Of a stretch of 64,000 bases of DNA, positions 52,908 through 62,030 are shown one piece after another. The notes beneath the pieces were generated by a model. That model did no database searches and had not been told where the DNA came from. It was given only the letters and a program-made list of their open reading frames with translations. Position 1 is the stretch's first letter; every line of letters starts with the position of its first letter. Source of the stretch: Amycolatopsis sp. WAC 01376 (GTDB taxonomy: Bacteria; Actinomycetota; Actinomycetes; Mycobacteriales; Pseudonocardiaceae); NCBI RefSeq assembly GCF_003947415.1, contig NZ_QHKL01000009.1:392753-456752 (forward strand), in the 5' to 3' direction. The translations under genes and the position numbers were made by a program.

Positions 52908-55235
52908 CTACTTCCGCTTGATCATGCTCCGCACCTTCTTGATGGTCTGCTCGAAGTCGGAGTCGAACGGGTTGTCGTGCACCAGGTAGGTCCACGTCGT
53001 GTTCGCCCGCCGCACTCCCGCGTCACCGAGGTCGATCCCGTTCTCGGTGATCTCGGCCTCTTCGAGCGTCTTCGCCGCCCGCTCGGCCGCCTCCGGGATG
53101 ATCTTGTGGAACTCGGGGATCGCCGCGCGGTGGAACTCGTCGATCGGCGTCTCCCGCGCCAACGCCCGCAGGTGGATGCTCTCCCGCACGTCCGTCAGGA
53201 ACGCCAGGTGGTCCGACCACAGCTGGTCGATGTGGAACAGCAGCACTTCCCGGCAGAGCTGGTGGACACGGGCCTCGTCGTCGACGGCCTCCGAAAGCTC
53301 CTTGAACTTCTCCGGGTGCGCCTTCTCCAGCATCTCCGCCGCGTGCGCGGTCCGCAGCACCTTGTCCCGGTGCTCGAGCAGCTCGCCGCGCTGCCGCTCG
53401 ATCAGCCGCGTGTAGCGCCAGGTGTTCCGGTGGATCTCCAGGTCGACACCCTCGGCGACACGCTGCGCGTGGTTGATCTGCCGCAGCGCCGCCGGGTCGA
53501 CGATCTCGCCGCTGCCCACGTCGGAGCTGATGCCCTCGGGGATGTCCGGCGCGTTCGACAGCACGAGTTCGTCGTTCAGGCTGGCGAAGAACACCGCGCT
53601 GCCCGGGTCGCCCTGCCGTCCGGACCGGCCGCGCAGCTGACCGTCCAGCCTGCTCGACGGGTACCGGGCGGTGCCGATCACGTGCAGGCCGCCCAGTTCG
53701 ACGACCTCGTCGCGGCCGTCACCGTCTTTGCCACCCAGCCGGATGTCGGTACCGCGACCGGCCATCTGGGTCGAGACGGTGACCGCGCCCTTCTTGCCGG
53801 CGTCGGCGATGATCTCGGCTTCCTCGGCGTCGTTGCGCGCGTTGAGCACGACGCATTCGAGGTCGGCCTTCGCCAGCTTCTCGGCCAGCTCTTCGGATTC
53901 GGCGACGTCCTGGGTGCCGACGAGGATCGGCCGCCCGGACTCGTGCACCCGCCGGATCTCCTCCTCGATCGCGCGCAGCTTCTGCGACGGCGACCCGAAG
54001 ATCCGGTCCTCCTGGTCTTCGCGGATGTTCGGCGTGTTCGGCGGGATGACCGCGACCTCGAGCTTGTAGAACTCGCGCAGCTGCTCGGCGACCGCGACCG
54101 CGGTACCGGTCATCCCCGCGACCTCGGGATACCGCGCGAGCAGCGCCTGCACGGTGATCGAGTCGAGGATCTCGCCCCGGTCGGTCGCCTTGACCTGCTC
54201 TTTCGCCTCGACGGCGGCCTGGAGACCGTCCGGCCAGCGCTGCAGTTCGGCTACGCGGCCGCGCGCGGCGTTGATCAGCTGCACCTTGCCGTCGCGCACG
54301 AGGTAGTCGACGTCGCGGGTGAGCAGCGCGTGCGCGTGCAGCGCCACGTTCACCGCGGGCAGCCTGTCCGAGCCCGTCTCGTCGTAGAGGTTGATGTCGT
54401 CGCCGAGGGCCTTCTCGACCACCGACGCGCCCGCCTTGGTCAGCCAGGCGTTGCGGCCGTCGGCGTCGGTCTCGTAGTGCAGCCCGAGCCGCAGCCGCCG
54501 CACGATGTTCGCGACCTCTTCGTCGGCGTCGGTGTGGTCGATCGACCCCGCCATCACCAATGGCACGCGGGCCTCGTCGACCAGCACGGAGTCCGCTTCG
54601 TCGACGATCGCCACCTCGGGCTCGCGCTGGACCAGGTCCTCTTCGCGGGTCACCAGGCGGTCGCGCAGTACGTCGAAGCCGATCTCGCTGACGGCGCCGT
54701 ACGTGACTTCCTTCGCGTACGCCTCGCGGCGCTCGTCGCGGGAGTGAGCGGGCTCGATCCAGCCGACGGAAACGCCGAGCAGGTCGTAGATCGGTCCCAT
54801 CCATTCCGCGTCACGACGGGCGAGGTAATCGTTCACCGTGACGACGTGGACGTGCTTACCGCGCAGGGCGTACCCGGCGCCGGCCAGCGCACCGGCCAGC
54901 GTCTTGCCCTCACCGGTCTCCATCTGCACGATATGCCCGCTGAGCAGGCCCATCGTGCCCAGCAGCTGGACGTCGAAGGCACGCTCGCCGAGGGCCCGCC
55001 GCGCGGCCTCACGACCGAGCGCGCAGACCTCGACCAGCTGGTCGTTGCCGAAGGAAGCGGCGTCGCGAAGCTTGCCGGCCCGCTCTGTCAGCTCCTCGTC
55101 GGAGAGCTTCTCCAACTCGGGCTCGAGCTTCTCGATGGCCGGCAGCAGCGCTTCGTAGCGGGTCAGCTCGACGCTGCCCGGCCGCTGGATGATCCGGCGC
55201 AGCTTCTTGCCCACCCGGCTGATCAGTGCTGCCAC
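52908..55235 (-). CDS. secA2: Accessory Sec translocase ATPase SecA2
   Basis: 775 residues from a GTG with GGGAG about 7 bases upstream. DEAD motor motifs: IVQMETGEGKTLAGALA (Walker A), VNDYLARRDAEWM, AIVDEADSVLVDEARVPL (Walker B), STQMAGRGTDIRLGG and QLRGRSGRQGDPGSA. The C-terminus stops at IKKVRSMIKRK without the long zinc-binding tail of SecA1, and length matches mycobacterial SecA2. It exports a subset of proteins with SecYEG. The gene divergent from it encodes an exported lipoprotein peptidase. Confidence 0.92.
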   Translation of the reverse strand: MAALISRVGKKLRRIIQRPGSVELTRYEALLPAIEKLEPELEKLSDEELTERAGKLRDAASFGNDQLVEVCALGREAARRALGERAFDVQLLGTMGLLSGHIVQMETGEGKTLAGALAGAGYALRGKHVHVVTVNDYLARRDAEWMGPIYDLLGVSVGWIEPAHSRDERREAYAKEVTYGAVSEIGFDVLRDRLVTREEDLVQREPEVAIVDEADSVLVDEARVPLVMAGSIDHTDADEEVANIVRRLRLGLHYETDADGRNAWLTKAGASVVEKALGDDINLYDETGSDRLPAVNVALHAHALLTRDVDYLVRDGKVQLINAARGRVAELQRWPDGLQAAVEAKEQVKATDRGEILDSITVQALLARYPEVAGMTGTAVAVAEQLREFYKLEVAVIPPNTPNIREDQEDRIFGSPSQKLRAIEEEIRRVHESGRPILVGTQDVAESEELAEKLAKADLECVVLNARNDAEEAEIIADAGKKGAVTVSTQMAGRGTDIRLGGKDGDGRDEVVELGGLHVIGTARYPSSRLDGQLRGRSGRQGDPGSAVFFASLNDELVLSNAPDIPEGISSDVGSGEIVDPAALRQINHAQRVAEGVDLEIHRNTWRYTRLIERQRGELLEHRDKVLRTAHAAEMLEKAHPEKFKELSEAVDDEARVHQLCREVLLFHIDQLWSDHLAFLTDVRESIHLRALARETPIDEFHRAAIPEFHKIIPEAAERAAKTLEEAEITENGIDLGDAGVRRANTTWTYLVHDNPFDSDFEQTIKKVRSMIKRK

Positions 55236-55330
55236 CCCTGTGCTCCCGTCTGCTCTTCTGCCGTCCGCACTCGTATCACCAACGCGGTGGTGGTGCGGCC
55301 GAGTTCCACGGCCGATGGCACGATCCAACC

Positions 55331-56956
55331 GTGTCCACTCATGTCAGCGCCAGGTCCCGTGCCCGTCGATTCGCCGCGATCACGCTGTCCGGCCTGCTCG
55401 CCGTCACTTTCGCCGCGTGCTCGTCGGGAGAGGGTAGAACTCAGCCGCCGCCTCCGGCCACCGAGTCGCACGCTCCGACCGGACCGGTGCCCGCGGGACT
55501 CGAGAAGTTCTACGGGCAGAGTCTGACCTGGGCCGACTGTGCACCCTACGCGACATCCGATGACGCAAAAGCGGCGTTTCGAGTGAAGGACGCACAATGT
55601 GCCCGGCTGACCGTCCCGCTCGACTACGCGAAACCTGAAGGCGACTCGATCACGCTCGGTCTCTTGCGCCGGAAGGCACTGGAAACCGACGAAAGGATTG
55701 GGGCGCTCGTGGTCAATCCCGGCGGCCCCGGCGCTTCCGGGATGGCGGCCGCGGCCGGTCTCGCCTCCCGGACGTCGACGAACGCGCTGGGCAAACGCTT
55801 CGACATCGTCGGTTTCGACCCGCGCGGCATCGGCGCGAGCCAGCCGCAGATCCGCTGCCTGACCGACACCGAACGCGACGCGGACCGGGCGGACGACAGC
55901 GAGACGGACGGGTCACCCGAGGGAGTGAAAAAGCAGGAGACCGAGTCCCAGTACTTCGCGGCCAAGTGCGCCGAGCGGACCGAACACGGCCCCTCGATGC
56001 TCGCGAACGTGGGCACCCGTGACGTCGTCAAGGACATGGACGTCCTGCGTTCGGTCCTCGGAGATCCGAAACTGAGCTACCTCGGCTACTCCTACGGGAC
56101 GCGGATCGGATCCGCCTACGCGGAGGCGTTCCCGGCGAACGTCCGCGCGCTGGTGCTCGACGGGGCCGTCGACCCGGAGCAGGACGCGGTGGAGTCGCTC
56201 GTCGCGCAGGGTCAGGGCTTCGGCAAGGCGTTCGGAGAGTTTTCGAACTGGTGCGCCGCGCGTGAGGACTGCGCGCTGGGGCGCGACGCCGCCGGCGTGA
56301 CGAAGGCGTTCCAGGACCTGGTGCGGCCGCTGATCGACTTCCCGGTGCCGGTCAGCGACGGCCGGAAACTGTCGTACGAGGACGCGACGACAGGGGTGAT
56401 ACAGGCCCTCTACCAGGAAGATCTCTGGGAACCGCTGAACACCGCGCTCAACGACCTGAAGCGCCAGCGCGGTGACAGCCTGGAGAAACTGGCCGATCTC
56501 TACAACGAACGCGGCGCCGACGGCCGCTACGGGACGACGCAGGACGCGTTCGTCGCGATCAGGTGCGTGGACGACCCGCGGGTCACCGATCCGGCGAAGC
56601 TCCTCGATGCGCAGAAGCGATACGCGCAGGCGGCGCCGTTCCTCGACGACGGCAAACCGGACGGTTCCGCGCGCGATGCCTGCGCCTTCTGGCCCGTGCC
56701 GAACACCTCGGAGCCGCACCTGCCCAACGTCGAAGGCCTGCCGAAGACGCTGGTCATCTCGACCACGAACGACCCGGCGACCCCGTATCAGGCGGGCGTC
56801 AACCTCGCGAAAGCGATCAAGGGAGCTTTGCTGACGTTCGAGGGCAACCAGCACACGGTGTTCCTCCAGGGCGTCTCGTGCGTCGACAAGATCGGCATCG
56901 ATTACCTGGTGGACGGCGCCCTGCCGGACGAAGGCACCCGCTGCACCGCCAAGTAA
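55331..56956 (+). CDS. Exported tripeptidyl-aminopeptidase-like hydrolase, lipoprotein, paralogue 1
   Basis: 541 residues from a GTG. The signal sequence ends in the lipobox VTFAAC (lipidated Cys about 30). Alpha/beta-hydrolase with IGALVVNPGGPGASG (oxyanion loop), FDIVGFDPRGIGAS, nucleophile in YLGYSYGTRIG and a C-terminal TAP domain with TLVISTTNDPATPYQAG and the His in GNQHTVF. Streptomyces SlpD/SlpE and TAP relatives cleave N-terminal di- and tripeptides outside the cell. A tandem paralogue follows after 52 bases. Confidence 0.87.
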   Translation: MSTHVSARSRARRFAAITLSGLLAVTFAACSSGEGRTQPPPPATESHAPTGPVPAGLEKFYGQSLTWADCAPYATSDDAKAAFRVKDAQCARLTVPLDYAKPEGDSITLGLLRRKALETDERIGALVVNPGGPGASGMAAAAGLASRTSTNALGKRFDIVGFDPRGIGASQPQIRCLTDTERDADRADDSETDGSPEGVKKQETESQYFAAKCAERTEHGPSMLANVGTRDVVKDMDVLRSVLGDPKLSYLGYSYGTRIGSAYAEAFPANVRALVLDGAVDPEQDAVESLVAQGQGFGKAFGEFSNWCAAREDCALGRDAAGVTKAFQDLVRPLIDFPVPVSDGRKLSYEDATTGVIQALYQEDLWEPLNTALNDLKRQRGDSLEKLADLYNERGADGRYGTTQDAFVAIRCVDDPRVTDPAKLLDAQKRYAQAAPFLDDGKPDGSARDACAFWPVPNTSEPHLPNVEGLPKTLVISTTNDPATPYQAGVNLAKAIKGALLTFEGNQHTVFLQGVSCVDKIGIDYLVDGALPDEGTRCTAK

Positions 56957-57008
56957 CGAGTTCGGCGCGAAGGCCCCTGACCGGCCGGGACGCTGCGAAG
57001 ATCGCGAG

Positions 57009-58559
57009 ATGAGCCTTCGCCGCGTTCCGGCCGTGCTCGTTGTCGCCGTGCTGGTCGCTTCCTGCACGACGCAGCAGCCGCAGCCCGTGCCGACGGCGTC
57101 TCCGACGACCACCGTGTCACCGACTCCGGACCCGAAGGCGCTTGAGAAGTTCACCCGGCAGGAGCTGGTGTGGGGAGCGTGCGCGTCTTTCGCGGACAAG
57201 GCGTTCGACTGCGCGAAGCTCACCGTGCCACTCGACTACCTGAAGCCGGATGGCGAGACGATCTCGATCGGCGTTCTCCGGCACAAGACGAAGGAGGTCG
57301 AAAGGCGGATCGGCTCCCTCGTACTCAATCCCGGCGGTCCCGGTGGATCAGGCGTCTCCGCTGCCGCGCGGATCGCGAAGTCCCGGCCGGCGGCGGCGCT
57401 CGCCGAGCGATTCGACATCGTCGGATTCGATCCGCGCGGTGTCGGGACCAGCGATCCGAAGCTCGTCTGCCTCACCGACGCCGAACGCGACGCGGACCGC
57501 GCCGAGGACTCCGAAAGCGACTCGACGCCCGACGGGATCGCGAAGCAACTCGCCGACGCCAGGACGTACGCCGCGAAGTGTGCCGAGCGCACGAAGCACG
57601 GTAAAGAGCTGCTCGCCAACATCGGGACCAGGGACGTCGTCCGCGACCTCGACGTCCTGCGCTCGGCTCTCGGCGACGAGAAGCTCACCTACCTGGGCTT
57701 TTCGTACGGCACGCAGATCGGGACCGCCTATGCCGAGGCCTACCCGGACAAGGTGCGGGCGCTGCTCCTCGACGGTGCGGTGGATCCCGAACTCGACACC
57801 GCCGAATCGCTGGTCACCCAGATGGCGGGCTTCCAGAACACGTTCGCCGAATTCGGCAAGTGGTGCGTCGCTCGCGAGGACTGCGCGCTCGGCCGTGACG
57901 CGAATGCGGTGACGAAGGTCTTCCAGGACCTGGTCCGGCCGCTGACCACCGACCCGGTGCCCGCGGGGCCCCGCAAGCTCTCCTTCGAGGACGCCATCAC
58001 CGGGACCAGCGCCGCGTTGTACTCGGCCGACGCGTGGAAGTTCCTCAACGACGGGCTCGCCGAGCTGAACCGGGGGAGCGGCAAAACCCTGGTCGCGCTC
58101 GCCGACAACTACTACGGCCGCGAGACGGACGGCCGGTACACCGGGATCCTCGACGTGTACTTCGCGGTGCGCTGCGTCGACAGCACACGGATCGCCGACA
58201 GGCGCGTCATCGAGGGCGCCCACCAGCGGATGCTCCAGGGCGCGCCGTTCCTCGCAGGCGGCACCCCGGACATGAGTGAACTCGACATCTGTTCGGTGTG
58301 GCCGGTGCCCGCCACCTCCGAGGTCCACAAGCCGGACATCGACGGCCTGCCGCGGCCGCTGGTCATTTCGACCACCGACGACCCAGCGACCCCGTACGCG
58401 TCCGGCGTGAACCTGGCCCGAGACCTCAAGGGAGCTTTGCTGACGTTCGAGGGCGCGCAGCACACCGTCTTCCTCGACGGCAACGAGTGCGTCGACAGCG
58501 CCGGCTTCGCGTACTTGATCGACGGCGAACTACCCGCTCCCGACGCCCGCTGCTCCTAG
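57009..58559 (+). CDS. Exported tripeptidyl-aminopeptidase-like hydrolase, lipoprotein, paralogue 2
   Basis: 516 residues. Signal MSLRRVPAVLVVAVLVASCT with lipidated Cys 19. Same domain order as its neighbour: VLNPGGPGGSG, FDIVGFDPRGVGTSD, nucleophile in YLGFSYGTQIG, C-terminal PLVISTTDDPATPYASG and EGAQHTVF. Similarity to the preceding gene runs the whole length, including shared KGALLTFEG, so the pair arose by tandem duplication. Probably co-transcribed with paralogue 1. Confidence 0.87.
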   Translation: MSLRRVPAVLVVAVLVASCTTQQPQPVPTASPTTTVSPTPDPKALEKFTRQELVWGACASFADKAFDCAKLTVPLDYLKPDGETISIGVLRHKTKEVERRIGSLVLNPGGPGGSGVSAAARIAKSRPAAALAERFDIVGFDPRGVGTSDPKLVCLTDAERDADRAEDSESDSTPDGIAKQLADARTYAAKCAERTKHGKELLANIGTRDVVRDLDVLRSALGDEKLTYLGFSYGTQIGTAYAEAYPDKVRALLLDGAVDPELDTAESLVTQMAGFQNTFAEFGKWCVAREDCALGRDANAVTKVFQDLVRPLTTDPVPAGPRKLSFEDAITGTSAALYSADAWKFLNDGLAELNRGSGKTLVALADNYYGRETDGRYTGILDVYFAVRCVDSTRIADRRVIEGAHQRMLQGAPFLAGGTPDMSELDICSVWPVPATSEVHKPDIDGLPRPLVISTTDDPATPYASGVNLARDLKGALLTFEGAQHTVFLDGNECVDSAGFAYLIDGELPAPDARCS

Positions 58560-58564
58560 CGGGG

Positions 58565-58585
58565 GAGCAAGGGACCTTTGCTATC
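58565..58585 (+). repeat. R element (copy 14), overlapping a stop codon
   Basis: Sense-form copy 5 bases after the paralogue 2 stop. On the minus strand its GATAG contains the TAG stop (58583-58581) of the LppX-like gene. Confidence 0.9.
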
Positions 58586-59249
58586 GCCCGCCCCCGATGA
58601 CCACCGCGTTATGCCTGGTCAACGCCAACTCCAACATCACCGCGAACTCCTCCGGCTTCGTCGGCGGCACCTGCAGCCACACCCGCACCAGCCGCCGCGG
58701 CTCGTCCCGCGAAATCCACAGCTTCACGAACACGTCCGACTTGATCTCCGGCACGATCCCGCCGATCACCGCGGCCGGCACCTTCGCGGCGATCCGGAAC
58801 GAATCGGTGTCCTGCACCCGCTCCCACCGCTCGCCTCGCAGGTCGGTCGCCCCGGTCAGCAGCCGCCGAAGCCCGCCTTCAGCCCCGAGCATCGCTTCAG
58901 GCGTGTACGGCGCCGAAGCCGGAAGCACCCGCTCTCCGCCAGGCCCACTGAGCGTGATCTCCGAGCCGGACAGCCGGTACTCGACCTTCCTCCGTCCGGA
59001 GTCGTCCTGCAGGTCGGCATTACCGGCCGCGCCACCCTCGAGGCTGACCTCGCCGTCGAGCCCGCGCACCGGCAGCCCGGTGACGACACCGTTCACTCCG
59101 AGCGTGAACCGCACGCTGCGCAACGAGACGAGGGAGTCGGCCGCCGCGCTCACGTAGTCCTGGGCAGGCGGCAACGGGGGTGACCCCGCGCAGCCGCCGA
59201 TGAGCCCGATGGTGAGCAGCAGCGCCGGCACGAGGTGACGGCAGCGCAT
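58581..59249 (-). CDS. LppX/LprG-like lipoprotein
   Basis: 222 residues. The signal HLVPALLLTIGLIGGCAGSP places the lipidated Cys at 20. The body (VRFTLGVNGVVTGLPVRGLD; DSFRIAAKVPAAVIGGIVPE) resembles the LppX/LprA/LprF/LprG family, whose beta-sheet half-barrel carries lipids across the periplasm in mycolata. The last codons (IGGGR then TAG) run into an R element that supplies the stop. It is almost back-to-back with the divergent MFS gene (11-base gap). Confidence 0.72.
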   Translation of the reverse strand: MRCRHLVPALLLTIGLIGGCAGSPPLPPAQDYVSAAADSLVSLRSVRFTLGVNGVVTGLPVRGLDGEVSLEGGAAGNADLQDDSGRRKVEYRLSGSEITLSGPGGERVLPASAPYTPEAMLGAEGGLRRLLTGATDLRGERWERVQDTDSFRIAAKVPAAVIGGIVPEIKSDVFVKLWISRDEPRRLVRVWLQVPPTKPEEFAVMLELALTRHNAVVIGGGR

Positions 59250-59260
59250 GGCCAGAGCCT

Positions 59261-60604
59261 ATGGCCTTGGCCCGAATCTTTCGCACAGTGTCCTTCCAGC
59301 CGCTTCCGCCGGGGCCCGCCGCCGATGACGCTGTACCCGTGCAACCTGAGACCCGGCTCCACCGCGCGTGGTTCGTCGCCGCCGCCGCTTTCATCGCCCT
59401 GCTCGCCGCCGCCGGTTTCCGCGCGGCCCCCGGCGTGCTCATCGACCCGCTTCACAACGAGTTCGGCTGGTCGCGCGCGACGATCGCGTCGGCCGTCTCT
59501 GTGAACCTCGTGCTCTACGGCCTCTTCTCGCCCTTCGCGGCAGCTCTCATGGAGCGCTTCGGCATGCGACGCGTCGCCTCGACGGCGCTGTGCGTCGTCG
59601 CGATCGGCGCGGGCGGCACGGTGTTCATGAATGCGAGCTGGCAGCTCATCCTCTGCTGGGGTGTCCTGGTCGGCGTCGGCACCGGCTCGATGGCGATGAG
59701 TTTCGCCGCGACGGTCGCCGCCCGCTGGTTCGTCCGCAGCCGCGGCGTCGTCACCGGGGTCCTCACCGCGGCGGGCGCCACCGGCCAGCTGATCTTCCTC
59801 CCGATCGTGGCCAACCTCGCCGTCGACGAAGGCTGGCGCACGGCGTCGCTCGTCATCGCCATCGCCGCGCTGGCCGTCGTCCCCGTCGTCCTTCTGGTGG
59901 TTCGCGATCACCCGTCCGACGTCGGAATGACCGCTTACGGCGCGAAGCCCGGCGAAGACGCCCCTGTCGCCCGCACGGGTGGTTCCGTCCGCCGCGCGCT
60001 CTCGGTGCTCGGCTCGGCAGCACGCACGAGGACGTTCTGGCTGCTCGCCGTCGGCTTCGCGATCTGCGGAGCCACGACGAACGGCCTGGTCAGTACCCAT
60101 TTCGTGCCCGCAGCGCACGACCACGGCATGCCGCAGACGACGGCTGCCGGGCTGCTCGCCCTCGTCGGGATCTTCGACGTCGCGGGCACTATCGCCTCCG
60201 GCTGGCTCACCGACCGGGTGGACCCGCGGATCCTGCTCGGCGTCTACTACGCCCTTCGCGGCGTTTCGCTCGCCCTGCTCCCGCAGTTGTTGAGCGGAAC
60301 GGTGGAACCGAGCATGTGGGCGTTCATCGTCTTCTACGGACTCGACTGGGTGGCGACGGTCCCGCCCACCGTCGCGCTCTGCGTCCGGCAATACGGCGCC
60401 GCCGGGCCGATCGTGTTCGGCTGGGTCTTCGCCAGCCACCAGCTCGGCGCTGGTCTGGCGGCTTTCGGCGCCGGCGCGATCCGCGATTCGTCGGGCAGCT
60501 ACGCGCTCGCCTGGTACATCGCGGCAGGCCTCGCCGTGCTCGCTTCGGTCGCTTCGCTGGCGATCACCAAGGCCGCGAAACCCGAACCGGTCCTCGTGGG
60601 GTGA
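59261..60604 (+). CDS. MFS transporter, oxalate/monocarboxylate-type
   Basis: 447 residues with about 12 membrane segments. FGWSRATIASAVSVNLVLYG and the following loop ALMERFGMRRVAS are typical of the OFA/MCT-like group (formate/oxalate or monocarboxylate exchangers). FLPIVANLAVDEGWRTASLV begins the mid part; a central charged loop (about 215-240) separates two halves. GTG at 59339 is an alternative start. Divergent from the lipoprotein gene; substrate unknown. Confidence 0.85.
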   Translation: MALARIFRTVSFQPLPPGPAADDAVPVQPETRLHRAWFVAAAAFIALLAAAGFRAAPGVLIDPLHNEFGWSRATIASAVSVNLVLYGLFSPFAAALMERFGMRRVASTALCVVAIGAGGTVFMNASWQLILCWGVLVGVGTGSMAMSFAATVAARWFVRSRGVVTGVLTAAGATGQLIFLPIVANLAVDEGWRTASLVIAIAALAVVPVVLLVVRDHPSDVGMTAYGAKPGEDAPVARTGGSVRRALSVLGSAARTRTFWLLAVGFAICGATTNGLVSTHFVPAAHDHGMPQTTAAGLLALVGIFDVAGTIASGWLTDRVDPRILLGVYYALRGVSLALLPQLLSGTVEPSMWAFIVFYGLDWVATVPPTVALCVRQYGAAGPIVFGWVFASHQLGAGLAAFGAGAIRDSSGSYALAWYIAAGLAVLASVASLAITKAAKPEPVLVG

Positions 60605-60660
60605 TCCACCACTTCCGGTCGATCGGCGCGTCGCGAAACATGTCGTTAACACGTTCTCGT

Positions 60661-60666
60661 TAGGGT
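60661..60666 (+). promoter_or_regulatory. -10 hexamer TAGGGT of a probable leaderless glnA2 transcript
   Basis: TAGGGT ends 6 bases before the ATG at 60673, identical in sequence and spacing to 12407 and 24469. No Shine-Dalgarno is present. Confidence 0.55.
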
Positions 60667-60672
60667 GCGGCC

Positions 60673-62016
60673 ATGGATCGCCAGCAGGAGTTCGTGCTCC
60701 GTACCTTGGAAGAGCGCGACATCCGTTTCGTCAGGCTCTGGTTCACGGATGTGCTGGGGTTCCTCAAGTCCGTCGCGGTGGCGCCGGCCGAACTCGAGGG
60801 CGCCTTCAGCGAAGGGATCGGCTTCGACGGATCGGCCATCGAAGGGTTCGCGCGTGTCTACGAATCCGACATGGTCGCGAAGCCCGACCCGGCCACGTTC
60901 CAAGTCCTGCCCTGGGAGACCCCGGACGGCGGCCCGTACTCGGCGCGCATGTTCTGCGACATCGCGATGCCGGACGGCTCCCCGTCCTGGGCGGACCCCC
61001 GGCACGTTCTGCGCAGGCAGCTCTCGAAGGCGGCCGAAGCGGGTTTCACCTGCTACGTCCATCCCGAAATCGAGTTCTTCCTGCTCGCGAGCCTGCCGGA
61101 CGACGGCAGTGAACCCGAGCCCGCGGACAACGGCGGCTACTTCGACCAGGCAAGCCACGCGACGGCCACGCACTTCCGCCGCCACGCCATCGAGACGCTC
61201 GAAGCGATGGGGATCTCGGTCGAGTTCAGCCACCACGAGGGTGCGCCCGGTCAGCAGGAGATCGATCTCCGGTACGCCGACGCGCTGACCATGGCCGACA
61301 ACGTGATGACCTTCCGGTACGTCGTCAAGGAGGTCGCGCTCACCCAAGGTGTCCGCGCGACGTTCATGCCGAAGCCGTTCACCAACCAGCCGGGCTCCGG
61401 GATGCACACCCACGTGAGCCTGTTCGAGGGTGACCGCAACGCCTTCTACGACGCCGAAGACCCGTACGAGTTGTCAGCGACGGGTAAAGCTTTCGTGGCG
61501 GGGCTGTTGCACCACGCGAAGGAGATCTCGGCGGTCACCAACCAATGGGTGAACTCCTACAAACGGCTGATCAGTGGAAGTGAAGCACCGACGACCGTCT
61601 CCTGGGGCCGCGCGAACCGCTCCGCACTGGTCAGGGTGCCGATGTACTCGCCCGGCAAGGCGTCGTCACGCCGCGTGGAGATCCGCACGCTGGACTCCGC
61701 GTGCAACCCCTACCTGGCGTACTCGGTCATCCTGGCCGCCGGTCTCAAGGGCATCGAGAAGGGTTACGAGCTCCCTCCGCCCGCCGAGGACAACATCTGG
61801 CAGCTCTCGGACGCCGAGCGTCGCGCGGCCGGATACGCCCAGCTCCCGCAGAACCTCGGCGAGGCGCTGTCCGAGATGGAGAAATCGGAACTTCTGCCCG
61901 AAGCGCTCGGAGAGCACGTTTACGACTTCTTCCTGCGCAACAAACGTGTTGAATGGGATAACTACCGCAGCGCGGTGACCCCGTACGAGCTGCGGACCCT
62001 GCTTCCGGTTCTCTAG
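60673..62016 (+). CDS. glnA2: Glutamine synthetase, GlnA2-type (GSI-alpha)
   Basis: 447 residues, the size of mycobacterial GlnA2. MDRQQEFVLRTLEERDIRFV and RLWFTDVLGFLKSVAVAP open the protein, GIGFDGSAIEGFARV follows, metal/glutamate residues lie in CYVHPEIEFFLL, and the nucleotide region is MPKPFTNQPGSGMHTHVSLF. The short form lacks the adenylylated-Tyr segment of GlnA1 (GSI-beta), so it is probably not controlled by GlnE. It forms glutamine from glutamate and ammonia. The amidase follows after 14 bases. Confidence 0.93.
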   Translation: MDRQQEFVLRTLEERDIRFVRLWFTDVLGFLKSVAVAPAELEGAFSEGIGFDGSAIEGFARVYESDMVAKPDPATFQVLPWETPDGGPYSARMFCDIAMPDGSPSWADPRHVLRRQLSKAAEAGFTCYVHPEIEFFLLASLPDDGSEPEPADNGGYFDQASHATATHFRRHAIETLEAMGISVEFSHHEGAPGQQEIDLRYADALTMADNVMTFRYVVKEVALTQGVRATFMPKPFTNQPGSGMHTHVSLFEGDRNAFYDAEDPYELSATGKAFVAGLLHHAKEISAVTNQWVNSYKRLISGSEAPTTVSWGRANRSALVRVPMYSPGKASSRRVEIRTLDSACNPYLAYSVILAAGLKGIEKGYELPPPAEDNIWQLSDAERRAAGYAQLPQNLGEALSEMEKSELLPEALGEHVYDFFLRNKRVEWDNYRSAVTPYELRTLLPVL

Positions 62017-62030
62017 ACGAAGGAGACCTG

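Noticed and set aside
56818..56835. R-like sequence CAAGGGAGCTTTGCTGAC, and its twin near 58428-58445
   Set aside because: It lies at the same codons in both paralogous hydrolases and encodes the shared KGALLTFEG; resemblance to the R core is most likely chance or at best ancestral, and it lacks the flanking bases.
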